32,799 bases of DNA from a virus: positions 1 to 32,799 of the IMG/VR virus record IMGVR_UViG_3300031259_000036, one strand, 5' to 3'. This document shows positions 15,898 to 23,936 of the stretch, piece by piece. The position numbers and the translations under genes were made by a program. Below the pieces are notes generated by a model, which was not told the origin of the DNA, searched no databases, and was given only the letters and a program-made list of their open reading frames with translations. Each line of letters begins with the position of its first letter. The stretch's first letter is position 1.

Positions 15898-16557
15898 GGG
15901 TTTGCTCTCCTTAGTGGTTAGTAATGCGCTAAGTTTAGATACCACAAGTCCGTTCCCGGACCTAGGCGGCGTGGCCGCAGGTTCGGACGGAGCAGCATCA
16001 TTTATACGAGCCTCGTGGCCAGCTCTTCCACGTGGCACCACAGCTTCATGGTTGCCCCTGATACTGGCCATACAAATCTTTTTGCCGCGCGCTTTAAGCG
16101 CATAGTCATACCCTGCAGAAAGCTCCTCAACTTCTTTGCGCTTGACTTTTCCAAGCAGAGGCTCTGCAGTGATAATGACATCAGCAAGCAATGGCCATTC
16201 ACCGTCGTCCAGAGGCTCATCACCTTTGCGCACATTTTGAATATGGCCACATGCATACTTTTTAAAATTCTCTGGGTTAATAAAATCGGGCGGATGCTCG
16301 TCTGTTACGGGTTTGCCCTCGAAGCTCGCAATGGTCGCAGGGTCGAACACATCATCAGGATGCCGATAGATGTCGATGCTAGCGCTTGGGTTTGAAAGAT
16401 CAACTCCCAAGTCTCCGGCAGCTTCTTGTGGAAGGTCCTTTACTTGATAGGACTGGAAGCCGGTCCTAGCAATGACGCAACCGGGCACAATGAGAAACCC
16501 TTCCGGAGTCTCGCTGCGCCCTGCGCTGAGTCGGCTTGCGTAGTAGCCGCGCGCCAT
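15001..16557 (-). CDS. DUF2213-type prohead protease fused to acidic scaffold
   Basis: 518 residues. The N-terminal 190 residues are the protease: TPEGFLIVPGCVIARTG, GKPVTDEHPP with His88, LSAGYDY with Ser147, and IRGNHEAVVPRGRAGHEARI at 166-185, a DUF2213 signature. Which residues are catalytic is inferred, not shown. Residues 255-430 are extremely acidic with runs of Glu interrupted by DDKKKSRD blocks, and the last 80 residues are Ala/Lys/Ser-rich, a typical scaffold. The protease probably frees the scaffold and trims other head proteins. The C-terminal part carries RARDAKDG, ARAHDSK and KANDSG, resembling the AKDS motifs of neighbouring genes. Confidence 0.87.
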   Translation of the reverse strand: MARGYYASRLSAGRSETPEGFLIVPGCVIARTGFQSYQVKDLPQEAAGDLGVDLSNPSASIDIYRHPDDVFDPATIASFEGKPVTDEHPPDFINPENFKKYACGHIQNVRKGDEPLDDGEWPLLADVIITAEPLLGKVKRKEVEELSAGYDYALKARGKKICMASIRGNHEAVVPRGRAGHEARINDAAPSEPAATPPRSGNGLVVSKLSALLTTKESKPVMKNLRKHIWGLGLRAAAQDADIQPEQLAELAPPDEADDKKKSRDEWPDEGSEVEVNPADDKKRGKDKKKSRDVEPEEEEEEVEDSHRKRMHDALDRKLDAEDKRGRDTDLEELKSLLSEFFSEEEEEPAHAKQEELPVEVEDAEVKKLDDILGLDPEEEEEADDSEEEADDSEEEEEEAEDDEGEPGMEVVESGEEELEPADDKKKGRARDAKDGAAAVLKLLRPVVARSNDAAVVNAFNAALGSVKRSSKASTGSYGKFAGSARAHDSKTGKANDSGADAVAKLQAFYDNAAKGDK

Positions 16558-18561
16558 TTACTTGGCCTCACTGTGAAAGTGCTTAAGGAATGCTCCACGT
16601 ATATGATCCGGCAATTTCATCCAGCTTTCGCCGGCCCAATTATGCGCTTGACCCGCCGTAATACCGTTTGCAATAAGAATCTTTTCTTGAGCAGCAAATG
16701 GCAAAGACGCCCATGCAGTGCTTGCGGCGCCATCCTTCGCCCTCTTGGTACCGGCGGGAATCACCTCAAACCCACTATCAGTAATCCGAACAGACTCGCC
16801 CGCCCGCGTCCGCTGCAAAGCAGAAGTCAGTGCTCTGTCAGCGGAGTCGAATGCCTGATGCTTGCCCTTAGATGGATGGTCGTACAGACCCTCGTGCCCG
16901 CCGACAAGGCGCCGCTGACACTCTACGATGCCATCTCTGGCGCTATCCTCACCTTGGTGGTTGCCAAGTCTACGGTAGCCAGTCGCAGCAGCGCGGTAGC
17001 TGTCTAGAGCACGCGCACGGTCGCCTGCAATCTCGTACTGGTTAGCACGAGCTAAGTGATCTTGCGGCTCAGAACCGGAAATTTGGGCGGAGTCCTTGGC
17101 CTTACCTTCCACAGCCTCTTTTGCAGCCGTTACAGATGGGTAGAGGCCTCCTGAAAGATGCGGCATGTAGCGAATCTCTCCACCCGCCGTCTTCACCTTC
17201 CAGATGCTCTCGCCCTTAGCCGTGCCTACTATCTCCAACCGTTCTGGACCGGCGTCCTTGGCCTTCTTCTTCTGCCGCTCTGCGTGTTCACGAGCATTTG
17301 CTTCACGCAGTTCTGCTCGCCGGCGCTCCCATTCTGCCTGGCGAAACTCTGGAGACTTGCCCGCTGCAAAACCAATCGGTACTTCGGAGTCTTTTGCTGG
17401 CTTTTTCTTTGGCGTACCAGCCGGCTCGATCTTTACACGGCCGCTGCCGGCACAAGTTACACAAGTACTGCCTTTCGTACGTTCACCGGCACCACTACAA
17501 GTTGGGCACCAAGCATTGTCAGCATCCTTCCCCGGCACTGGAATAGGCTCCATGTCAAGCGCCTTTGCTCTTGCGTCTCTCAGCTTCTTCAAGTCGTCGC
17601 CCTTTCCAAGTGCATAAGGTACAACCTTCTCGCCCATTTCTTTCATGGCAGACTCATGCGCACGCAACCGGTTGCTCGACTCGCCAGGATTCTTTGCTTC
17701 AAGCTTGGCCTGATGCTTCTTGCGCAGGTCGAAGTACTTCTGCTCTTCGGCGCTGGACCATTTGTCGGTAGCTTTATGTAGCAGGCTTGTCTTGCCAACT
17801 TCCCAAGATTCAGTAGTAGACTTTAGCCTATCAGGAACGACAATAACTCTGCCGCCTTTTTGCTCCACTACTGTACCAGTCTCACCACTAGAGCGCTTAG
17901 CCGCCTCACCTTTGTAGAAAGGCCCATCATTGTCCTGACTCTTCGTAATACCAGTAGCATGCTTGGCAAGCGCCAGCTTCTTCTCGGCTGGTGTGGGGAT
18001 GGGCTCCAAAGAGTCATCTTTTGCTTTGGCGGCTTTCCGCGCGGCATAGTACGCAGATTGCAGTTCCTCGTATTTATTACGCAATTTAGCTTCACGCTCA
18101 GGCGTGCTCGACTTACTACGCCGTGCGGACTCGTACGCAGCTAGAGCCTTGCCAGCCGCTCGTTTAGCTGTGTACTCTGCCTCGTCTATATCTACGTCTT
18201 TCCCCTCGCCCTTAACAGGGATGGGCTCAAGGTCGCTGTCTTTTGCTGGTGCAGGCGCTTGCCCCCCATTCTGCAGCATACTAGTCTGTGCCTTCCAAGC
18301 CTGGGCTTTCGTCGCACCTGGAAACTTCTTTACGTAGTTCTGATAGAAGCCGGCAAACATGTACGCGCCTTCTTCTGATGCATTCGCAAAGTTACAGGCC
18401 CACTCAAATGCAGGACGTTGTGCTGATGTGATTTTAAAAGCATCCTCGCCCCTCTTGCTGTAAGCAATCGCAACGGCTTGTTTCTCGGGCTTGCCTGCTT
18501 TGCGCTCAATGGCGATGTTCTTCTCAAGTGCAGCTCTGCTCTTACCAGGAACTAACGGCAT
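16558..18561 (-). CDS. large head-locus mosaic protein with zinc motif and repeated AKDS/EPIP motifs
   Basis: 667 residues, start at 18561 with AAAGGAG eight bases upstream. Residues 1-40 (VPGKSRAALEKNIAIERKAG then KQAVAIAYSKRG) are a short phage module I have seen in head regions. Residues 352-374 form a DnaJ-like zinc motif, CPTCSGAG and CVTCAGSG. Residues 500-545 look like a TPR-type helix pair. Through the chain recur A-x-D-S-like sites (106, 180, 389, 434, 488, 518, 570, 608), three followed or accompanied by LEPIP or MEPIP. It lies between the protease/scaffold and portal regions, so it may be a virion internal protein or protease substrate. Function not known. Confidence 0.75.
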   Translation of the reverse strand: MPLVPGKSRAALEKNIAIERKAGKPEKQAVAIAYSKRGEDAFKITSAQRPAFEWACNFANASEEGAYMFAGFYQNYVKKFPGATKAQAWKAQTSMLQNGGQAPAPAKDSDLEPIPVKGEGKDVDIDEAEYTAKRAAGKALAAYESARRSKSSTPEREAKLRNKYEELQSAYYAARKAAKAKDDSLEPIPTPAEKKLALAKHATGITKSQDNDGPFYKGEAAKRSSGETGTVVEQKGGRVIVVPDRLKSTTESWEVGKTSLLHKATDKWSSAEEQKYFDLRKKHQAKLEAKNPGESSNRLRAHESAMKEMGEKVVPYALGKGDDLKKLRDARAKALDMEPIPVPGKDADNAWCPTCSGAGERTKGSTCVTCAGSGRVKIEPAGTPKKKPAKDSEVPIGFAAGKSPEFRQAEWERRRAELREANAREHAERQKKKAKDAGPERLEIVGTAKGESIWKVKTAGGEIRYMPHLSGGLYPSVTAAKEAVEGKAKDSAQISGSEPQDHLARANQYEIAGDRARALDSYRAAATGYRRLGNHQGEDSARDGIVECQRRLVGGHEGLYDHPSKGKHQAFDSADRALTSALQRTRAGESVRITDSGFEVIPAGTKRAKDGAASTAWASLPFAAQEKILIANGITAGQAHNWAGESWMKLPDHIRGAFLKHFHSEAK

Positions 18562-18579
18562 GACTCATTCTCCTTTGTT

Positions 18580-18593
18580 CGGCGGCCACGCCG
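18580..18593 (-). other. small GC hairpin before the ribosome site of the 667-residue gene
   Basis: CGGCG and CGCCG form a 5-bp stem around a 4-base loop on the minus strand, nine bases ahead of the AAAGGAG ribosome site. It lies in the short gap after the 103-residue gene and has no T tract, so it is not a terminator. It may stabilise the mRNA end; the evidence is weak. Confidence 0.3.
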
Positions 18594-18603
18594 CTGTGCC
18601 TAC

Positions 18604-18915
18604 TTAACTACCTGTAACGATGTTGGCCGTGGAAGATGTTCCAGGCCCACCACAGCTGATGCCGGCGATGTAAGTAGCTGTGCCAATAGTGATATACTCC
18701 ACCTGCCCAGCTGGAATCATCAAGCCAGTGTTATTGGCAACCGTCACAGTACCAGTTCCGAGCAGCACAGTAATGTGGCACGGTCCTTGGTTAGCAATAC
18801 GCACACAGTTGTCAGACCCAGGTGTTCCTGGCAAAGCGACACGTGAGCTTGAGCTACCGAAGCTAGTGGCGGCAACGCCATCGATTTGGAATGATGCATG
18901 CTGAACTACGGCCAT
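18604..18915 (-). CDS. small beta-rich probable virion protein
   Basis: 103 residues, ATG at 18915 immediately after the stop of the peptidase gene (TAAATG), with GGGAG eight bases upstream. The sequence is almost all beta-strand and turn (VRIANQGPCHITVLLGTG, TGLMIPAGQVEYITIGTAT), as in small capsid decoration or head-fibre base proteins found near portal and protease genes. There are two cysteines and no catalytic motif. Its place in the head cluster supports a virion role, but I cannot name the family. Confidence 0.65.
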   Translation of the reverse strand: MAVVQHASFQIDGVAATSFGSSSSRVALPGTPGSDNCVRIANQGPCHITVLLGTGTVTVANNTGLMIPAGQVEYITIGTATYIAGISCGGPGTSSTANIVTGS

Positions 18916-19836
18916 TTACTTAGCTCCCTTTAACTTCGCGATCGCCGTCTTCAGCAATTCGCGTTTCTGTGACTCATTACGGCCCATGTAAGCTTTAATG
19001 TCAATGCCCAGCGCATCTAGAATCTGCGCCATGCTGTAACGGTCAATGGCGGTGTCCATCGCAGGGTTCTTAACTGGCTTGCTCTGGTTGGTTAGACTCA
19101 GAGCACCTGGGCAGGACATTCCGGATTGGCTATGACTGCCGAACGTAGTATCTCTCGCAGTGCCCTTCAACTTTTCGATGAACTGCTGGGCCTTATCCTT
19201 TAGTGCCTTGTCCCTTGCATCTTGTGCCCTAAACTCCGCCAAAGTCGCGCGTTCCAGGGCCTTCTTAGTGTTTCCGCTGTTAGCCGCCTTGACCGCCTCA
19301 AGCATGAACTGGACAGCTTGGTGGGAGGAGAGCTCATCGACGTCGGTAGCTTTGTGATAAGAATCCGCACACTCCGGACACACGACTTTACCGTGTACCT
19401 CTGCGACGTCATCACCGAGCAAGTTGTCGCCACACTCTTGGCACTTGGTTACGCCTTTGCGAATGTCCATATCTTTTACCTTCCCTTTATCAAGGGACTC
19501 CAACACACCCCAAGCAATTGTCTTGTCTAGACCATGACGTGACCCATCGATAGGATGCGGATCCCATTCTTCGAGCCCATCAAATCCGACAATCGCATGA
19601 TATCCGCCTCTGGGAGAGACACCGCAGATAATGTGCCAACCCTTTGGTGGAGGCTGCGTAGCAGGAACCTCACGGTAACGCAAGCCCCGCTTGGCAAGCC
19701 AGACATTGACCTCGGGATCTTCGTTAGCCTTCTTGAAGTCAGGGACTTGTTTGAGCGGCAGTCCGAGTACACTTGCCAATGACGCAGCAAAACAGTTTCC
19801 AGTTTTACCAGTTCTAGTCTGCGTTACAGGTATCAT
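18916..19836 (-). CDS. papain-like cysteine peptidase with zinc ribbon
   Basis: 306 residues; the ATG at 19836 overlaps the preceding stop as ATGA. The N-terminal 100 residues carry a peptidase pattern: GNCFAASLASVLG with Cys15, RGGYHAIVGF with His80 and EWDPHP with Asp92, a Cys-His-Asp triad in the right order. A zinc ribbon follows (CQEC at 132-135, CPEC at 153-156). The C-terminal half is helical, charged, with GTARDTTFGS and ARDKALKD segments like the motifs of neighbouring head proteins. Similar small peptidases occur in phages without a settled function. It could process a virion protein or act on a host target after ejection. Confidence 0.7.
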   Translation of the reverse strand: MIPVTQTRTGKTGNCFAASLASVLGLPLKQVPDFKKANEDPEVNVWLAKRGLRYREVPATQPPPKGWHIICGVSPRGGYHAIVGFDGLEEWDPHPIDGSRHGLDKTIAWGVLESLDKGKVKDMDIRKGVTKCQECGDNLLGDDVAEVHGKVVCPECADSYHKATDVDELSSHQAVQFMLEAVKAANSGNTKKALERATLAEFRAQDARDKALKDKAQQFIEKLKGTARDTTFGSHSQSGMSCPGALSLTNQSKPVKNPAMDTAIDRYSMAQILDALGIDIKAYMGRNESQKRELLKTAIAKLKGAK

Positions 19837-19997
19837 GCCGCAAACCTTATAGCGGGCATGGTCTCCGTTGTCGAAGTATCCTCGCTTGCCCTGATAAACA
19901 GTAGCATGACCTCACCGGTATCGCCCGTCAAATACACGCTCCAGGTAGCTTTGATCGCTGCAGCGTATTCACGCACTGCCTTCATATCAAGTTTCAT
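19833..19997 (-). CDS. small unknown protein between portal and peptidase
   Basis: 54 residues from the ATG at 19997, which overlaps the portal stop as ATGA; its own stop overlaps the peptidase start in the same way. A longer frame from 20042 would run into the portal gene and is unlikely. It has one predicted helix (KAVREYAAAIKATW) followed by beta-strand sequence (SVYLTGDTGEVMLLFIRA). The coupled overlaps on both sides argue that it is real. No family is recognised. Confidence 0.65.
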   Translation of the reverse strand: MKLDMKAVREYAAAIKATWSVYLTGDTGEVMLLFIRASEDTSTTETMPAIRFAA

Positions 19998-21979
19998 ACA
20001 GTCTCCGAGCAGGGCCTGCTCAAGTCCGCTGTGGCCGTCCATCTTTTGAACTCTTCCACGGTCATTGGAGTAATGGCCGAGAAGACGTCTTTTGCTTTGT
20101 GATGACCTGCTGTGTAAAGGTTGAGTGCCTCATTGCGAGTCTTCACGCCAAGTATCACTTTGTGCTCGTCAAATTTCCTGCGACTGCCAAGGACTGACTG
20201 GTCGACAACGTAAACATATTGACTGTCAGACTCAGGATCCACCACGTAGCAGTCCAGCGAGTCACCATCAGCACCAAGCACACCAGGAAAATATCCGTAG
20301 TCAGCAGGCATGGTGTTTGACCAGTCCTTGCCGCTACGTATCTCACCCTTATGTGTTTCGATGACGACATCCAGTCCCTGCACTTGGTACTTCTGCACAG
20401 CCGGGCCATCAGCGTCGTTGGCCTGAGCTTGCTTTGGTGAGGCCTGTGTCTCTTCTGGCTTGTCCGTGGGCTCTTTGGCAGCCTTACCTACTTTGTTCTC
20501 TTCTTTGATCTCTTTAGCAGGCGATGCAGATGGATTCAGTCCACCAAACAGCCCCTCACCAAGCTCTCCTTCACTGCTGACTTCATCCGACAGCTTCTCA
20601 ATAGCCTCATCAGTGATGTTGGTGAACAAGTCCGTCTTGACACTGCTCTGCTTCAACTCTTTACCGGCCGTACGAGGACTAATGATACCACCATTCATTG
20701 CTACCACAACTGTGTCCATTGTGGTCTTAGCCAGCTCGCTCTTGTCCTTCGGGTCCATCACGCGGATGGAGGGGAACGCTAAGTCTAGGTCGTCAGGAAC
20801 TTCACCCATCTCACTCATGCAGAGAACGGGGTAGAGCTTTTCAAGTTGTGGACGTAGGTCTTTGTCTTGGTCCGCACTTATCCGTTCCTCGTAGACGCGC
20901 TCATCTCCCTCATTGGTGCCATTACCTAGACCACCTAGAGTCTTGCCCCAAAGGCGGGAGACGGGGATCTGCGCAGCACCAGAGATGTCTAATTGAAACT
21001 GCTGATAGCACTCGGCCAACCCACTGAACGTGTAGGAGGTAGACTCGATGCCGCCGTCAGCCGGCAATGGAACCAAACTGTTGTTACCCATTAGGTGATT
21101 GAGTGTGCTCATGCGTTGTTCAAATGCTGCAGAAGCCTTTTGATTCGAGCCTAGACCGCTGAGCAACTGTGCCAAGTCGGGGAACTTCATACCGAGGATG
21201 TTCGCGCGAAACGACAATGAGAGAATGTTCCAGCTCATGTTGTCGCGCTTCTTAATCTCCTCGTACACTGGCTCTAGCGACGAGATACCCCACCAAGTCT
21301 GCGCTTCACGTTCTGGAGTAGGAACCTCAGGGCCCGTAAAACGCAGAATGCGGGTAGCATGGACCTTAAACGATTCACCGCCCAGCACATTAACACTATA
21401 ATGCTCTGGTAAACCAAAATCAAGAGGCCGATCGATATCAGTACAGACAGACCCATCGGGCTGAATTCCAGACCAGCGATCGAATGGTACAAGACCTTTG
21501 AAATCGTGGATGCCAATGCTGTCCAGATCAAGGGGCTGATCAAGCTCGTTCTCCTGGTTCTTCAGGGCAATCAAGCACCCGGCGCCGCCAAACAACCTTG
21601 CCCACTGCATTGCTGCAAGGATCTTAGCCTTTGAGTTCGTCTTGCGCAGCGTCTTGTCAATACGAGACATATCTTTAGGATCTATGTCACTGGTAAGGCG
21701 AGGCCACGCACGCACCATGTCCGCTGCCGGCATGTCGATAATGCGACGACTGATCCAATGGTTGCGATACATGACGATCAGCTTCCAATAGTCATAACTA
21801 AGCCGCACCATCTCGTAGTCAGCAGACTCAGCGAGTGAGGGCGTTCCAGCTCCCATACGGGCAGCAGGATTAGTGAAGTAGTCCATTGCATGGGCAGTGT
21901 CGAACGTTACACGCTGCTGTAATCCAAGAGCATTCTCAGTCAGATTGGCTTTAGTACGTTTGCGCTGTTGCCTATTCAT
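19994..21979 (-). CDS. portal protein (DUF1073-like) with C-terminal pyrophosphatase-like domain
   Basis: 661 residues from the ATG at 21979, with AGGAAGG six bases upstream; the frame reaches 22009 but that start has no support. Residues 30-440 follow the DUF1073 portal pattern (YRNHWISRRIIDMPAADMVR, ARLFGGAGCLIAL, LDISGAAQIPVSRLWG). Some databases label this family as Acb1-related, but no paired HxT motifs of an Acb1 enzyme are visible. After an acidic and Lys/Pro-rich linker, residues 531-650 resemble family I inorganic pyrophosphatase: YGYFPG at 561 and DGDSLDC at 571, close to the D-x-D-[PE]-x-D signature but with Ser in the fourth place. The portal ring is the DNA gate of the head. Confidence 0.88.
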   Translation of the reverse strand: MNRQQRKRTKANLTENALGLQQRVTFDTAHAMDYFTNPAARMGAGTPSLAESADYEMVRLSYDYWKLIVMYRNHWISRRIIDMPAADMVRAWPRLTSDIDPKDMSRIDKTLRKTNSKAKILAAMQWARLFGGAGCLIALKNQENELDQPLDLDSIGIHDFKGLVPFDRWSGIQPDGSVCTDIDRPLDFGLPEHYSVNVLGGESFKVHATRILRFTGPEVPTPEREAQTWWGISSLEPVYEEIKKRDNMSWNILSLSFRANILGMKFPDLAQLLSGLGSNQKASAAFEQRMSTLNHLMGNNSLVPLPADGGIESTSYTFSGLAECYQQFQLDISGAAQIPVSRLWGKTLGGLGNGTNEGDERVYEERISADQDKDLRPQLEKLYPVLCMSEMGEVPDDLDLAFPSIRVMDPKDKSELAKTTMDTVVVAMNGGIISPRTAGKELKQSSVKTDLFTNITDEAIEKLSDEVSSEGELGEGLFGGLNPSASPAKEIKEENKVGKAAKEPTDKPEETQASPKQAQANDADGPAVQKYQVQGLDVVIETHKGEIRSGKDWSNTMPADYGYFPGVLGADGDSLDCYVVDPESDSQYVYVVDQSVLGSRRKFDEHKVILGVKTRNEALNLYTAGHHKAKDVFSAITPMTVEEFKRWTATADLSRPCSETV

Positions 21980-22235
21980 CGCCAGCCTTCCTGATTTGAT
22001 CTTCTTCACTAAGCCATATTACTTTTTCTTCGCTATAGCACACAGGCTGAATCTTTGTTCCATCAGCACTCTTGATAAATGCCCATAAAAGACGTTTCTT
22101 TGCTTTAGGTGCTATAATCTCTGCAAGGATGTCGCCGTCAAGTTCATAACCATTGACATAGATCACGTCGCCCTTGCTTATATGAACTTGTTTAGGCGCA
22201 GAGCGGTCGAGGTGTAGACTTCTGCGCCTAAGCAT
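21972..22235 (-). CDS. small unknown protein preceding the portal
   Basis: 87 residues; the stop overlaps the portal start by eight bases. It begins with a basic segment (LRRRSLHLDRSAPKQ) followed by beta-strand pattern (ISKGDVIYVNGYELDGDILAEI) and a charged end that contains the portal ribosome site. The short beta-barrel look recalls CsrA-type or KOW-type small domains, but key residues do not match, so I leave it unnamed. Coupled position suggests a head-related role. Confidence 0.65.
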   Translation of the reverse strand: MLRRRSLHLDRSAPKQVHISKGDVIYVNGYELDGDILAEIIAPKAKKRLLWAFIKSADGTKIQPVCYSEEKVIWLSEEDQIRKAGDE

Positions 22236-22247
22236 TGTAAAACTCCT

Positions 22248-23057
22248 TTACTGTTGAACGTAGCTCAATACGCCTTGCGCAGTTGTGACAGTGCCACCTG
22301 CTAGCAAACACAAAGCATTACCAGCTGGCGCAGTAACTACTGCTCCGCCCCAGCCCATACTGACGGGCTGTGTAGCATTAAGTGCCAAAGCGCCTGTTAG
22401 CGTTGTAGTCCCAGTTCCACAGTTACTACCTGTGCCGTATTCAAGTGTAGCCGTTGCCGCAGAGCCACCTGATGCCGTGACTTGGCACACATAAACTGCC
22501 TTACCAGCAACTGGTGCAACTAGTTGCGTAGTACCAGTACTAGAGATATTGATAACTACACTCGAAGTCTGCACATTTGGATTTTTGCAGGGGTCGCCAG
22601 CAATCGACTGAGTCGCAACGAACGAATCCACAGGCGACATAGTTACACTGATGGTGCCAGCAGTCGGATACGTAGAGCAAGAGTAAGTAATGACGATCTG
22701 ATCAGCAGCCAGCACGGTAGGCGCAAGCAGCAAAGACTGAACGCCGTTAGAAGGCGTAAACGCAACAGTCGCTTGAGTGCTCCCAACAGTCGTGGAGTTG
22801 TTCGCCTGGAATGCTTCGGCAAATGCGCAACCAGAAGGCGAACCGGTAATGCCCGCCATGGTAACGTTGAGGTATCCATAGCTGGACTGCAAGGGCGAAC
22901 GAACTGCGGCACTAGTGGCTGTGGCCTTTGCAGACTGCAACGTGAACATAGTCATGCCCGCATCAGCAGTGTAGCTGTAAGTGGGAACCTGGGCAGAAAC
23001 GAGGACGGGCAGCGCCATGAGCGAGGCTGCCAGGAACGTGAGAATTGCTTTGCGCAT
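22248..23057 (-). CDS. exported beta-rich protein with Sec signal peptide in head gene cluster
   Basis: 269 residues. The N-terminus has a textbook signal peptide: basic MRK, hydrophobic core ILTFLAASLMALPVLV and a cleavage site SAQ near residue 22-23. The mature part is Thr/Ser/Ala/Gly-rich beta sequence with two similar halves and several cysteines (CAFAEAF, SCSTYP, DPCKNP, YVCQV, SNCGTG, ALCLLAGG) that could form disulfides in the periplasm. Such a leader is strange for a virion protein between portal and MuF genes. It may be a lysogenic or infection-time cell-surface protein, or a virion protein matured outside the cytoplasm. Function not known. Confidence 0.75.
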   Translation of the reverse strand: MRKAILTFLAASLMALPVLVSAQVPTYSYTADAGMTMFTLQSAKATATSAAVRSPLQSSYGYLNVTMAGITGSPSGCAFAEAFQANNSTTVGSTQATVAFTPSNGVQSLLLAPTVLAADQIVITYSCSTYPTAGTISVTMSPVDSFVATQSIAGDPCKNPNVQTSSVVINISSTGTTQLVAPVAGKAVYVCQVTASGGSAATATLEYGTGSNCGTGTTTLTGALALNATQPVSMGWGGAVVTAPAGNALCLLAGGTVTTAQGVLSYVQQ

Positions 23058-23081
23058 GGGACTGTCTCTCCTGGATGTTGG

Positions 23082-23936
23082 TTAAGCCGCTTGATGGGCG
23101 GCAAATTGTTTAATGAACTGTTGCTTGTTCATTTGATGAATGGCACCTTGATGGTAGACGCGGCATGGAAACGTGAGATCGTCAAAGTCGAGTACCGGCA
23201 TAGAAGTGCACCGGCAGTTTGGAAACTCTCCAGCATGTCCAGCACCGAGCGTCGACTTGACTCCAGCTAAGTGGTCTGGATTAGGCACGTCGTTCCAAGG
23301 CACTATGACGTCATTCATGTGAGCATGACTGCCGCGCACTCGGCCGTCTTCTGAAGTGACCCACTTATAGAACTCAATGTTCAATGCTTCTGATCGAGCT
23401 TGAGTTAAAGCAGCTGACGCTTTTGCAGACTCGGTCCTTGCTATAAGATGCACTCTAGACCGAATCAACGCTGGGAACCTTGCACGCATCATCTTCGCCA
23501 CGGTACCAGCACGTGCTCCATTCTGCTGTGCTGCTCGTACCTCATGGACTAGATGCTCTGCGGCTTCAGTGGAGACTGATGAGATATACTTGGCATTCTC
23601 TGCAATAAGTTGCTGCACTCGCAAACCAGTCTGGCCTTCCATCTCTTTAGCAAGCAGACGATGCAGCATGCGTGACCGCTGAGACAAAGCGGCAGCTTGT
23701 CTCCAAGTCTGCCTGTTGCCTACATTGACCCAATGAACCATCTTTGTAGCAAGCGACTCACTGGCCTCTTGGATGTCTTGCTCTTGGGACCTTGCTTGCA
23801 GCCGGGCTAGCCACTGCTCCAGAGTCTCTTCAGGCATCTGTGGGGCGAGCACTTTACCGGAGATTTTGCGGATAGCTTGCTCGTAGGACTTCTGGAGGCG
23901 CTCAGTCGGTCCGAAGGTGCCTTTGAGATGGCGCAC
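23082..23936 (-). CDS. MuF-like head morphogenesis protein (Mu gp30/SPP1 gp7 family)
   Basis: 284 residues from a GTG at 23936 with GGAGAG eight bases upstream, overlapping the preceding small gene by 35 bases. The C-terminal half shows the family signature: RVHLIARTESAKASAALTQA, then YKWVTSEDGRVRGSHAHMND and a Cys-containing FPNCRC near residue 240. The N-terminal half is helical. Family members are minor head proteins that bind the portal and can be ejected with DNA. Here the gene precedes the portal in transcription, the reverse of the common portal-MuF order, with two other genes between. Confidence 0.85.
   Translation of the reverse strand: MRHLKGTFGPTERLQKSYEQAIRKISGKVLAPQMPEETLEQWLARLQARSQEQDIQEASESLATKMVHWVNVGNRQTWRQAAALSQRSRMLHRLLAKEMEGQTGLRVQQLIAENAKYISSVSTEAAEHLVHEVRAAQQNGARAGTVAKMMRARFPALIRSRVHLIARTESAKASAALTQARSEALNIEFYKWVTSEDGRVRGSHAHMNDVIVPWNDVPNPDHLAGVKSTLGAGHAGEFPNCRCTSMPVLDFDDLTFPCRVYHQGAIHQMNKQQFIKQFAAHQAA

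Noticed and set aside
15143-16105. Plus-strand Ser-rich frame of 320 codons
   Set aside because: The long Ser runs are the reverse complement of the Glu-rich and Asp-rich scaffold codons.
19994-21979. Acb1 anti-CBASS enzyme activity in the portal protein
   Set aside because: Despite the family name used by some databases, I see no pair of HxT motifs; the C-terminal domain fits pyrophosphatase better.
21972-22235. CsrA-like identity for the 87-residue protein before the portal
   Set aside because: The strand pattern is vaguely similar, but the conserved CsrA N-terminal and GxxxxxxI-APK-type core residues do not line up well.
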